Part shown: positions 42,694 to 52,335 of the stretch, in pieces
Numbering within the stretch: the first letter of the stretch is position 1
Layout: every line of letters starts with the position of its first letter
NCBI GenBank assembly: GCA_963662175.1
Contig: OY759219.1
Coordinates: forward strand, 25,028,908-25,092,907
DNA length: 64,000 bases
Source: Aradus depressus
Lineage: Eukaryota > Arthropoda > Insecta > Hemiptera > Aradidae
Direction of reading: 5' to 3'
Made by a program: the position numbers and the translations under genes
The notes under the pieces: model-generated
Told to the model about the DNA's origin: nothing
Seen by the model: only the letters and a program-made list of their open reading frames with translations
The model's database searches: none

Positions 42694-43074
42694 AAGGGAT
42701 CAAGATCATTGAAGGAAACGGTTACACTTCCACAAAGAAATATTAAAATAAATGAATGAACCATTCATATTCGGAATATGGCTTGTCTCAGAAGACTTGG
42801 GAAACTATTGTAAACATAGTCCAACAAGCTGGTGGTGGTGGCTTCTGCCCTTCACCTGTGGGGTGAAGGTTCAAAGCGTCCCTCTTCGTTTCTGGGTCGA
42901 ACGACCTACTCACGAACTCCGTGATCCGGCTTACATTGAATTATTTATTTTTGAGCTAACTCAACACTGAAAAATAGATTGAGAAATTGAAGACAATTAA
43001 ATATAATCTCAAAAAAGATGCAACTGTGCATTCCTGCGTCAGAAAATACACAATAAACATTGAACTGTTAAGTA
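42694..43074. other. Unassigned DNA
   Basis: A short hairpin CCCTTCACC-TGTGG-GGTGAAGG is at about 42848-42870. No gene recognised. Confidence 0.35.
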
Positions 43075-43253
43075 TCATATTTAAAGTATCATATTAAAAG
43101 TTCTTTGCAAATATAATACGTTTTTACTTTCTTATACATATATTATGTGGAAGTATTATATATAATAAACAAATATAAATGATAAAAAAATATAAATCAA
43201 TTAAATTAGAAAATATGAATCAATAAATTTAAAAAAATAAATCAATAAATAAA

Positions 43254-43600
43254 AGAGGGCGCCGGTAGCTCAGTGGTATGCGTGCTTGTCTTCTGAGCTC
43301 AAGATCGTGGGTTCCAACTCCGATCAAAGCCCTTAGTTTATTTTATCTGGAAGGTAAAATAAACTTAAGCACGCCGTACTTCGGATGGGACGTTAAGCGA
43401 TGGTCCCGAGCCTGTACGAAGTCAGATACTCGTTAAAGACCCCTATCCTAGGTGAATAAAAATTTAGGGTAGGCAAAATTTAGGACTCTCACAGTAGAGT
43501 CGGGCTCATGTCCACCAGAGTGACGAAAGAGCGCTCTGGTAGTAGGCGATATGACCTCGTTGTTAAAGCCCGGGCATGAGTCATAAAACCTAACCTAACC
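43254..43600 (+). mobile_element. SINE-A, full length, with target duplication
   Basis: Complete head, body and CCTAACCTAACC tail. AATCAATAAATAAA (43240-43253) and AATCAGTAAATAAA (43601-43614) are a 14-bp duplication with one mismatch. The same tail-side junction exists at 3282, so this insertion was copied with its flank. Confidence 0.92.
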
Positions 43601-43731
43601 AATCAGTAAATAAATTTTAAAAATACATAAGGTAATAAGAAGTATTACGTATACAATACGTGCAGAGGAACTGAAAATCTTTTGAAAACTCGATCTACGA
43701 TATTTGCACGATTACGATACTTCCCTATAAT

Positions 43732-44017
43732 AAAACTGACTTATTGCAGAGATATTGTGAAATAATTCAAATGAACTTGAAAAAAATAAAACTTGTTTAT
43801 TTATGATATTATCTAAATTCACCAATTATATTTACATGGGAGTACTTCCGGTATTTCTACCATCCTCAGCCAAAAGCATAAAATATAAGATTAGTCTTAT
43901 CTCTTATGCTTTTGGCTGAGGATGGTAGAAATACCGAAAGTACTCCCATGTAAATATAGTTGGTGAAATTAGACAATACCATAAATAAACAAGTTTTATT
44001 TCTTTCAAGTTCATTCT
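43732..44017. mobile_element. Family K foldback, complete, with CTATAAT duplication
   Basis: Compared with the empty site at 3150, an extra 286 bases lie between two copies of CTATAAT (43725-43731 and 44018-44024). Arms of about 105 bp begin at GAACTTGAAAAAAATAAAAC and include GGGAGTACTTCCGGTAT and TACCATCCTCAGCCAAAAGC. A 45-base extension, AAAACTGACTTATTGCAGAG..., is present on the left only. Confidence 0.82.
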
Positions 44018-44029
44018 CTATAATATATG

Positions 44030-44395
44030 TATAAGAAAGTAAAAACGTATAATATTTGCAAAAATACTTTTAATATGAAACTTTATATATATATATATAT
44101 TTATTATTTGTTATTGTTATTTTTTATATTATTTATATTTGATATTCTTAAATTGTTTCTCTTTTGTATATTTAAAAATGTATCTATAGTATTATTATTT
44201 ATGTACTCATATATTTTCAAGTAGTTATTTATTAATTTTTTATTCATTTTATTTTTTTAAATAATACTGCTATCACTAAAGACATGTGACTCAGACTCGA
44301 ATAGCTATATAGCTGTTTATAGTATCTAAATTATAAGCTATTGCCATGTTTTTGTTTAACGAAAATAAATATTATTATTGTTATTATATTGACCA
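44030..44395 (+). mobile_element. LINE 3' untranslated end
   Basis: GTACTCATATATTTTCAAG, GTGACTCAGACTCGAATAG, TTGTTTAACGAAAATAAA and an ATT-rich tail match 24.9-25.1 and 52.1-52.3 kb. The left half is also present, inverted, at 2855-3150. Confidence 0.62.
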
Positions 44396-44600
44396 TTTTC
44401 GAGATGATATCTATCTATGTGTCTGTGTGTATGGTTATGTGATTGGAACTTTGTGAACGATATTATCTGTGAACTTTAAATTTGAAGTGTAAATGTCACA
44501 TGTGCTAATTTAGGTCTGATTAGATTTTGGATAAAATCAGTCGAAAATTAAGATCATTTTACAAAAAACCACTTATAATAATTTTTATTTGTTTCTATAC
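44396..44600 (+). repeat. Hairpin-arm family fragment
   Basis: GACCATTTTCGAGATGATAT, GTGTCTGTGTGTATGGTTA and CACATGTGCTAATTTAGG match the 30505 and 31540 segments. Confidence 0.5.
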
Positions 44601-44609
44601 ATTACATCT

Positions 44610-44955
44610 ATACAAATTGGAAACTAGGCCCATCTTTGGCATAGGCCTCTCCCATTTTATTCCATACACCCATGTCTCAGGCCGACCTGGGCCAGAGACT
44701 CACTGCTAACCTGTCCAGATCGTCCCGCCACAGCACCAGTTGTCTTCCTCTTCTTCTCTTCAGGTATATCGGGTACCACTCTGTCATCCTCTTGGCCCAT
44801 CTTCCTTCTTCCATCCTCGCCACATGTCCTGCCCATTTCCACTTTTGTTGCAGCACCGCATCCTTCACATAGGTACTCTATCCTTCTTCTTAATTCCCAG
44901 CATGCTTCTCTCCATTGCTCTTTCAGTGACCCCTAAATACTACATATATTGACAA
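44610..44955 (-). pseudogene. LINE ORF2 C-terminus, multiple frameshifts
   Basis: Read on the minus strand: VTERAMERSMLGIKKKDRV, a stop/shift, then KDAVLQQKWKWAGHVARMEE, RRRGRQLVLWRDDLDRL, and in a further frame RPETW and GEAYAKDG. These are the ordered landmarks of the RTE/Jockey-type C-terminal tail (RAMER-ML-I--RD, KWKWAGHVAR, RRGR----W-DD). At least two frame changes kill it. It differs from the copy at 26.5 kb and is a separate LINE lineage. Confidence 0.82.
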
Positions 44956-44979
44956 TCAAATATTTTTTCAAACAAAACT

Positions 44980-45450
44980 TATAGAGAAAACTGAAAGGCA
45001 TATTTTACATAAAATAAAATTTTTGAAGTTCCGAAAATGAAATTTTGAAACGGATTTAATTAGACATGATTTACGTGAAAATGGTTAGTTCTATCGAAAA
45101 AGTGATTCATACCATTAATGATCCTTATTAAATTTCCGAACATTAATATTCCTTAGATTTGAAATTGGTTCAATATGAACAATGTTATTGCGTTCCAAAG
45201 AACATAACAATTTTTTTTTTTTTTAAAGTTCAAACTTCAAATCCTAATCTTTGAAAAACGGTTCGTTAGTTTAGTTACCATTCTTGGTTACAAGCGCCCA
45301 CACAAATACACATAAATGCACGATTTACACTAAAGGTCATATACACGCTTCCAGGGAATTTGAACACAAGTATTTTAGTTGAAATCGTGATCTCGAGATT
45401 TCCGATTTATAACAAATTGTATGTTATTAACAATACTTCCTTATACCGTG
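44980..45450 (-). mobile_element. Family H element, reversed
   Basis: Reversed body (GTGAAAATGGTTAGTTCTAT, TAGATTTGAAATTGGTTCAA) followed by the arm CACACAAATACACATAAATG and CGATTTATAACAAATTG, ending ACAATACTTCCTTATACC. Confidence 0.5.
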
Positions 45451-45699
45451 TATAAGTTAAAATTGTAATGGGCCGAGGAGTAAGCCTTGTGGGACTTCTT
45501 GAACAACTAGTCTCGGTGTGGAAGACGAAATCATGGATGGAGTAGTACGAGGAGTGGGGATGGGAGCAGCTCCGTAGTTAGGCGTGATTTAGAGTCACTG
45601 ATACAATCATCGTTTACATTTCCATTAAATTGTTATTCAGCTAATCTGCTGTTTGGATTAACAAGCAGGTTTATCTAATCATATTATAATTTCAAGTAT
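45451..45699. other. Unassigned DNA
   Basis: No feature recognised. Confidence 0.35.
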
Positions 45700-46625
45700 T
45701 TGGGTTTCTTCAAATTGAGTTGTCTCAGGTTGGGAACAGTAATAAGATATCTGTCCCCATCCATATTATTTTAAATTGTTAAAGTTTTTTCATCAGTCAT
45801 TTTAATTTTGAAGTGAAAACGTCTATTCGCTCGTTGAGCACAGTGATAGCCGGTCAAACTTTCTTGTGTTACAAAATACTGTCAGATTTCAATCGATAAT
45901 AACTACGAGACTAATAATGCGATAACAACGGTTGAGGTCACAATGGATAGAGCATGTCTGTACGTGTTCGTTGTGCAGTGTTTGTTTTGCCTGTGATATA
46001 GGGCTAGTGTGGGCGCCGGCGGATGATTGTATCTTGTTGTGAATTTGCGTTGTGTAAAATTAGAAATTCGTGTAGCGTGATAACGCGTTTAGATGGGATG
46101 TTGATTCGGGTGTCATTGTAAAGAGATTGAGGAGCATTGCTAGGACTCAAAGTGAAAAAATAAAAATATTCGCCGAAATATACGTAAAAATCAGTATTAA
46201 ATTAAAAATTGAAAAAAAATTAACGATGTTGTCTCATATGAATCGTAAATATGCGCGGAATTATAGAAAACGCAAATCAGAGGAAAGTTCGCATCAAGAG
46301 GAATTTAAAAAACCTAAAAAGTCTAGTGCCGAGCAAATGCAAGAGCTATGACAGCATCGAAAAGAAAATGAAAAAACGGCGCAAAGAAGTTTTCACGGAA
46401 AATCTATCTTGACTACGCCTTAATGTTTTTATTTTTTAAAATCTTATTTATTAAAACCTTTTAATTATGTTATTTTCAAAATTATTTTATCAGACTGCCT
46501 GATGATGAGGGCAACCTCGAATGCCGGCTAGCAAATATTAATAAAATTTGTGATAGGTCAGACTATATTTATTTTACAACCTGTGAAATAATAACTTCTC
46601 ACATCAGCCATCTTCATATTCTAAT
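45700..46625 (+). mobile_element. Longer family F1 relative with an internal open frame
   Basis: 45725-45790 matches the F1 interior (CAGTAATAAGATATCTGTCC, TTGTTAAAGTTTT). 46480-46620 is the F1 right arm ending CACATCAGCCATCTTCATAT. Between them lie about 690 bases absent from the 37.0 kb copy, including an open frame. The right arm's core has GAAT instead of GAAA at 46519-46522. Confidence 0.55.
46127..46351 (+). CDS. Short basic open frame inside a family F1 element
   Basis: 75 codons, with a lysine/arginine-rich second half (MNRKYARNYRKRKSEESSHQ, FKKPKKSSAEQMQEL) ending at TGA. After the stop the frame continues QHRKENEKTAQRSFHG. The KKSSAEQM-EL-QHR pattern resembles basic N-termini of transposon proteins (SAERM-E-R-R type), but too little is present to name a family. 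It may be a remnant of the protein that mobilised F1. Confidence 0.3.
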   Translation: MRSIARTQSEKIKIFAEIYVKISIKLKIEKKLTMLSHMNRKYARNYRKRKSEESSHQEEFKKPKKSSAEQMQEL

Positions 46626-46634
46626 ATTCAATAG

Positions 46635-47215
46635 TTGGGCTTCTAAATTCTCATACTAAATTTTGTGACGATAAATTCATTACATCGGCAGTTATTAGGG
46701 TTTTTAAATTGAGCCTGGATCCCTCTTCCGTTCGGCCAAAATCGCTGAAATTTGTTGATATATCATTAATTCATTACATCGGCAGTTTTTGTGGTTTTTG
46801 GGATGAACTTCCCCTCTGATCCACCTCCTTCTAATCTGCCTATTCCGTTGATAACTGAAAAGTGTCATCCTTATGGGGTGTCGAATTCATATATGAAATT
46901 TTGTACCGATAAATTCAATACAATGGCAGTTATTAGAATTTTTATGTTAAGCCTCCCCCTAAACCCCCCCCCCTCCTTTCTTTTGACCAATTTGACTGAA
47001 AAACTATAAATGCTGTCGTTAGAGGGTTCCAAATTCAGATAAAAAATTTCGTGTTGATACATTTATTCTATAGGGAGTTATCAAGCTTACAGACACCTTT
47101 TTCACATTTTGGAATCTAGAAGTCGCAAGACATAAAATTCCGTTGAAAACTCGGCATCGAATTTAGGACCGATTACATAACTTCCCCTATACTTCGTATG
47201 GGGAAGTAAAAATAT
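46635..47215 (+). mobile_element. Family R element, long copy with both terminal motifs decayed
   Basis: Units start near 46665, 46770, 46900 and 47050 (GATAAATTCATTACATCGGC-like). The right end is CATAACTTCCCCTATACTTC then GTATGGGGAAGTA, a short inverted repeat. Open frames within are repeat-internal. Confidence 0.62.
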
Positions 47216-47544
47216 TTTCAAAATGCTCTTACAATTCAATTCGAAGCCTTTTACAAAACTATTAAGTTAGTATTAAGTGGTCCGTACTAATCTGTCTGTA
47301 AGCCAGATATGACTTCTGATACGGTCAAGGAATAACTCTTAGAGGACGTGGGAACCTTTATAAGTCTTTTAGCTTAGATTGATCTAACTGTCCTCCATTT
47401 TAAATTTAAGACAAAGTCCTCTCTGTCTTAGCTGAAGCCTTTTAACACATACTGATGAAGTACTGTTGGATATGAGTTAAAGTTCTTTTAATAATGGCTA
47501 TAAGTGAATTAAAAAATATGGTACCTATTAGGGAAGTTGTGTAA
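47216..47544. other. Unassigned DNA
   Basis: No feature recognised. Confidence 0.35.
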
Positions 47545-47698
47545 TCTTTCAAAAATTCTTATATGTTTTCACCAAATTTTTTATTTTCCGAAGCCATAAT
47601 TTCAAAATGAAATAAAAATTCTGATTTTCTGTCTCCGTGTGTGTTTGTGAACATGATAACTCCCTAAACCTAATGATTTTCAGCTAAATCGGTCAATG
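47545..47698 (-). mobile_element. Family R fragment, reversed
   Basis: GGGAAGTTGTGTAATCTTTC and GTGAACATGATAACTCCC, TGATTTTCAGCTAAATCGG. It abuts the tandem array. Confidence 0.5.
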
Positions 47699-48880
47699 GG
47701 GCATGTCTCAGGAGGTTGTAGTAATATGCCGAAGGGTTGATGCACCTGCGTAAACCATTGGTCAGTCTACAGAGGGGGTGAGATCCTCCAATCCCGAGTG
47801 ACCCTTTGGTCAACAAGGGTTGTTTGGGGGTGGAGCTTCCTTTCCCTCCCTGTCAGTACAGTGTGAGCATGTCTCAGAAAACAGGGAGTTGACCATTGGT
47901 CAGTCTATAGAAGGGGTGAGATCCTCCAATCCCGAGTGACTCTTTGGTCAACAAGGGATGTTTGGGGTTAGATCATCTTTACCATCCCTTTTAGTACAGT
48001 GTGAGCATGTCCCAGGAGGCCGGGGAGTTGACCATCCTCCAATCCCGGTGACCCTTCGGTCAACAAGGGTTGTTTGGGAGTGGAGCTTCTTTACCCTCCC
48101 TGTCAGTACAGTGTGAGCATGTCTCAGAAAACAGGGAGTTGACCATTGGTCAGTCTACAGAGGGGGTGAGATCCTCCAATCCCGGTGACCCTTTGGTCAA
48201 CAAGGGTTGTTTGGGGGTGGAGCTTCATCATCCTCCTTATCAGTACAGTGTGAGCATGTCTCAGGAGGTTGGACAACGCAGCTGTAATAATGTGCCGAAG
48301 GGTTGGTGCAGCTGCGTTAACCATTGGTCAGTCTACAGAAGGGGTGAGATCCTCCAATCCCATTGATCCATTGGTCAACAAGTGTTATTTGGGGGTGGTG
48401 CTTCCTTTCCCTCCCTGTCAGTACAGTGTGAGCATGTCTCAGAAGGCAGAGAGTTGACCATTGGTCAGTCTACAGAAGGGGTGAGATCCTCCAATCCCGG
48501 TGACCCTTTGGTCAACAAGGGTTGTTTGGGGGTGGAGCTTCATCATCCTTCTTATCAGTACAGTGTGAGCATGTCTCAGGAGGCTGGACAACGCAGCTGT
48601 AATAATGTGCCGAAGGGTTGGTGCAGCTGCGTTAACCATTGGTCAGTCTACAGAAGGGGTGAGATCCTCCAATCCCATTGATCCATTGGTCAACAAGTGT
48701 TATTTGGGGGTGGTGCTTCCTTTCCCTCCCTGTCAGTACAGTGTGAGCATGTCCCAGAAGGCCGGGAGTTGACCATTGGTCTACAGAGAGATGAGATCCT
48801 CCAATCCCATTGACCCTTTGGTCAACAAGGGATGTTTGGGGTTAGATCATCTTTACCATCCCTTTTAGTACAGTATGAAA
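47699..48880 (+). repeat. Higher-order tandem array (137/178-bp monomers)
   Basis: GTGTGAGCATGTC recurs at about 47701 (start variant), 47867, 48005, 48117, 48254, 48432, 48569 and 48747. Spacings are 166, 138, 112, 137, 178, 137 and 178. The 178-bp monomer has an extra block with AACGCAGCTGTAATAATG and GTGCAGCTGCGTT, a potential hairpin. The last two 315-bp dimers are nearly identical. Long open frames on both strands inside the array are a by-product of repetition. Confidence 0.9.
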
Positions 48881-49053
48881 CACGCATGGAGGTCTCAAAT
48901 CAATCCATATTGTTTTCAGAAAGTCCGAATCTTCATGAAGCATTACAAATGCAGCAAACTGAGCGAGGTACCTGCTATCGGTGAACATTAGATACAACCA
49001 TTCGCATGTCCATTCTCTGAAACCTCCGACAGTTGTCTCGTCCATAGAAAGCG
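48880..49053 (-). CDS. Candidate internal exon beside a tandem array
   Basis: On the minus strand, TTTATTTTTTTAATAG is followed by an open frame reading ALSMDETTVGGFREWTCEW, then YLMFTDSRYLAQFAAFVML and HEDSDFLKTIWIDLRPPC. It is rich in Trp, Phe and Leu, like a folded helical domain, and is not low complexity. The acceptor gives phase 1. Possible donors are CAG|GTACCT inside the frame near 48970, or sites at and beyond 48884 that enter the tandem array. The frame stays open into the array, whose monomer end supplies the last residues. I do not recognise the family. Confidence 0.35.
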
Positions 49054-49589
49054 CTATTAAAAAAATAAATTGGAAACTACAATGCATTAAAAGGCTAAAA
49101 AGCGTTAAAGAATAAACTCCTGGTGTGCAGTTTTCTTTCCTTTTCTCTTAATTTTTTTCTTTATTTTTATTATTTGTGTTTTTTTATCATTTTATTATAC
49201 GTACCCAGTCCGCGGCTTCCGTTGAAGCTGTTTGATTCAGGATCTCTCTTCTTTATACTTTTTCTTTGTTTCTCAGGATTAATTACTCCTTGCTCTCCGC
49301 AGGTTGAGAAAAAAATATCCTGTAAAACTTGAAGAAAAAAAAAGAGAAAACGGAAAAGGAAGTTTTATATTTTCTTTTTGATATGTAGCGGCTAAAGTTT
49401 CATAATATGTATACACGCTTAAACACACCTATAGCCATTTAAATATTTCTTAGATGATGATAAAGTGGGAAACCATTATACAGACATTATCAATAATATT
49501 AAATTATAAATTAAAATCAGACACCCCCACTCATTACATGTATATGCATATGTATGTATATAAAAAATTAAAATAAATTCAATTCTGTA
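49054..49589. other. Unassigned AT-rich DNA
   Basis: T-rich 49120-49330. 49590 onward is LINE. Nothing else recognised. Confidence 0.35.
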
Positions 49590-49980
49590 ACCGTAAGCCA
49601 TCTAACATCAAGAGTATCCCAGTCCTTCCAATCCAAAGTCCTAAGAACAATTGTCGATGCACCCTTCTGTGTATCCAACCTTACCCTCCATAATGACCTT
49701 AAAATCCCCTATGTTATTGACCTCATCAAGTCCCGCTTCTTCAAATTCCACTCTAACCTTTCTCCCCAATCCTTCTGTCAATCCAGTTGTTCGACTCTTG
49801 TCATCCCATATCCATCCAGATAATCCCCCCCGAAGACTGAGGCGGCGCTGGCCGAGAGACCTGCTACTGTAATCTAGCAACAATATTTTGGGAGTGCCGG
49901 TGATGACCAGCTTCTCCCCTCATGTAATCCTCTTACCGTCAACTCTCCTTTCTTTCTTGGCCTGCCTCAAATGTTAAATT
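49590..49980 (+). pseudogene. Jockey-like LINE ORF2 C-terminus, frameshifted
   Basis: Frame A gives QSFQSKVLRTIVDAPFCVSN then LTLHNDLKIPYV and DLIKSRFFKFHSNLS. After a shift near 49780, frame B gives NPVVRLLSSHIHPDNPPRRL and RRRWPRDLLL then stop. LQ--Q-K-LR-I--AP-YV-N--LH-DL-IP-V is the canonical Jockey-clade ending. Partial copies lie at 36160 and 51430. Confidence 0.88.
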
Positions 49981-50357
49981 TCAGTTTTACTGCTTTCTCA
50001 GCGCGATTACTGTGCTGTTTTTTGGTTTTTTGGGGGGGGTCATTGGCCATGATTATCAGCACATGTACGAATGTACTTCACGCTTGTCCGCCGTAATTTT
50101 TGATGTATGAGGAACTTTTCCTTCGTTCAGAGAAACTCCATTTTCGTCTCAATTCCACAGAACTGAGGGGATGAAGGAATGAACTGTTCTCATTTTATGG
50201 GAACAGGTCACTGAAAGTAGAGGACTATAGAGAGTCGAAAGGTCATAGCTGATGGTTTGTGGTTTGAAACATTTTGTCAATATTGTGGAATTTTAAGGTG
50301 TGTGTGTGTGAGTTAGTGTGTTCATGTGTGGGTATGTCATCCATCATGTTTATATAG
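49981..50357. other. Unassigned DNA
   Basis: A TGTGTGTGTGTG run lies at 50298. No gene recognised. Confidence 0.35.
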
Positions 50358-50488
50358 GTCAGAGGTCAATAGACCTAAAGCTAGACCACAACGACCTAGT
50401 GACGATGGGCTATTCATCTTCAAAGTTCAGTATTTTGGAAAATAATATAGACAAAAATGAAACTATAGACCACATGAGGGAAGCCCTT
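50358..50488 (+). CDS. Candidate internal exon, unrecognised
   Basis: An open frame reading GQRSIDLKLDHNDLVTMGY, then SSSKFSILENNIDKNETID and HMREAL, is bounded by a weak acceptor (TTTATATAG at 50349-50357) and a consensus donor (CTT|GTAAGT at 50489). The exon would be 131 bases, entering in phase 1 and leaving in phase 0. The opposite strand of the same DNA has a competing open frame (50410-50560) that follows a good acceptor, GCTCTCTCTCGCAG. One of the two is likely a shadow. No family was recognised. Confidence 0.28.
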
Positions 50489-51224
50489 GTAAGTACATAC
50501 ACGATTTTCTTCAGGGACACCTTCATCGGATCGGAGTAATGGACAACCCCTACTGCGTCCTCTGCGAGAGAGAGCAGCACTTTACTGTGTATAAGAAAAT
50601 TTATTAAATTAATTAAGCTGTGCAATGCTGATGCCATGACTCTCATCAGACTCTTTGATTTATATAGGAAGGGGGAGGCGAGGTATCTGTACAAAAATGG
50701 TTGGTATAAGAAAGTTAGTAAATCGAGCCGGGAATGTTCACATAAAGAAGCAGCTACCTAAGCCGCTACGCCATGAGAAGGCTCAAAGTTCACTCTGAAG
50801 CTCTGAAAATTGAAGTGGCTTTAATACCGCCAAGTAAACTTAAAACTCTATTAAATTCAAATTTCGTTTTTTTAAATTTATTTATTTATTTTTTTTTTTG
50901 CGGAGTTGGAACTCTAAGGAAGTATATAAAGAAGCTTTCCATTGGTCACAAAGTTCTGACTATGACCAAACCAATGGCTAATTTGTTATTCCACCAAAGT
51001 GAAGAGAAGATGGGTCACGAAGCAGACGTTAGTCCCGACCTAAAATGGTCACAAACAATGGTCAAATCTACATCTGACCCTATTTGCACAACTAGACCAG
51101 AGTTTCCCGCCACTATCTCTGGATAAATCTTCACTGGTCTACCCCCATCTCCCTCCAACCAGAGAATACATTATCAGGGAACAGGTAATTGGTATATATA
51201 AAAAAAGTAAACAGAAAAAAAAAT
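50489..51224. other. Unassigned DNA with a 117-codon open frame
   Basis: Plus frame 50773-51126 is interrupted in sense by a T-rich hydrophobic stretch and has no recognised domain. 50725-50775 on the minus strand has TGGCGTAGCGGCTTAGG and GGCTCGATTTAC, resembling degenerate A and B boxes of a tRNA-like SINE. Confidence 0.3.
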
Positions 51225-51350
51225 TGTCGGTGAATCATTTCCCAGCGCTAATTATTCAACTATGTTTTTGCTCTGCCTCCAAAATCAATCGATCATTTGG
51301 GCTAAAAAAATTAAAATCATTTCGGTTTTTGATTTTAACCCCCTTTTCAA
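51225..51350 (+). mobile_element. Family R left-end fragment
   Basis: TGTCGGTGAATCATTTCCCAG, TTTTTGCTCTGCCTCCAAA and ATCGATCATTTGGGCTAAA. Confidence 0.5.
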
Positions 51351-51429
51351 TTAATTAATCGTTGTCTCATCCTCAAGATAAACATGGCAACTCAATTCCA
51401 TCATAGTAATGTAAAGTTGTCGTTTTTTA

Positions 51430-51545
51430 AATTTCCATTTAAACTTTTCCTTCCATGAAAATCCTTTTGCTCAATCTCTCTCATCCCATTCTCATCCTGA
51501 CAATCCTCCACGAAGATTGAGGCGGTGCTGGCCTATATCCCTGTT
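51430..51545 (+). pseudogene. Jockey-like LINE scrap
   Basis: CATCCCATTCTCATCCTGAC, ACGAAGATTGAGGCGGTGC and CTGGCC match the last 100 bases of the ORF at 49.8 kb. Confidence 0.55.
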
Positions 51546-51950
51546 ACATTTAATGTACATAGATAATATTAAAGTACATATTACTCTCAGTGGCTTATGT
51601 ATTCACTCACATTCAGCCCTCACTTTCTGTCTGCCAACTGCGGGATGCTACGGAAGATATAAGGTTATTACACAAGTTCCTCCACCCCTTAAAGGTCAGT
51701 TAAATGTACGTTATTGTTTTATTTATTCATTTATAATTTTTTATTTATTTAGACTTTTTAATACATTCATTTATAATTGATTAATGAATTTTATCAATTT
51801 TTGCTAGTGACATAGGTACTTTTCCCGCCGGAAAAAAAATCTATATGAGAAGAGCGGTTGCCCAATCAGATTTCGAGATTCTTACGCTCAGAGTCCACCG
51901 TAAACCCGACCTTATCTCTTATAATGTCCGAAATATTTTTTCATTCATTT
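51546..51950. other. Unassigned DNA
   Basis: No feature recognised. Confidence 0.35.
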
Positions 51951-52086
51951 CTGGTCGTTTGAGAAATCATCGATGTTTCAAAACATCGATGTTTTTCTTC
52001 CGATGTATATCAACCATCGATGTTCACTAAATAAAAAAACATCGATGGCAAACATCGATGTTTTGTCAATCGATACCCATCCCTAC
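51951..52086 (-). mobile_element. hAT-like terminus with clustered ATCGATG motifs
   Basis: CATCGATG or ATCGATG occurs at least six times between 51968 and 52064, on both strands because the core is palindromic. The right end, read on the minus strand, begins TAGGGATGGGTATCGATTG, typical of hAT termini with YAGGG starts. The other end was not found. Confidence 0.5.
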
Positions 52087-52094
52087 TTATAATA

Positions 52095-52335
52095 AAATTA
52101 TCTTGTATTAATTTTTTTATACACTCATATATTTTTAAGTATTTATTTGTTCAGTTTTTATTAATTTCATTTTACTTTTTTTAATAGTTTTGTTATTACT
52201 ACTAATCATAGGTGTGTTAGACTCAAGTAGTTATAAATCTAATTTATAAGCTATCTTAATGTATAAATTCATTTGACGTATCCTATTACCATGTATTGGT
52301 TTAACGGAAATAAATTTATTATTATTATTATTACC
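52095..52335 (+). mobile_element. LINE 3' end with (ATT)n tail
   Basis: GTGTGTTAGACTCAAGTAG, GACGTATCCTATTACCATG, TTTAACGGAAATAAA and (TTA)n. Same family as 24.9 and 44.2 kb. Confidence 0.65.

Larger units (their letters stand above)
43075..44082. repeat. Outer inverted arms of locus B
   Basis: AAGTATCATATTAAAAGTTC and ACGTTTTTACTTTCTTATAC (43075-43147) are inverted at 44021-44080, enclosing a SINE-A and a family K foldback. Confidence 0.7.

Noticed and set aside
48070..48681. Pairs of about 98-codon frames and opposite 66-codon frames
   Set aside because: They repeat with the satellite dimer and are open on both strands, so they reflect repetition rather than coding.
47699..48880. CRISPR array
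   Set aside because: Repeats are contiguous 137-178-bp monomers without unique spacers, in eukaryotic DNA.
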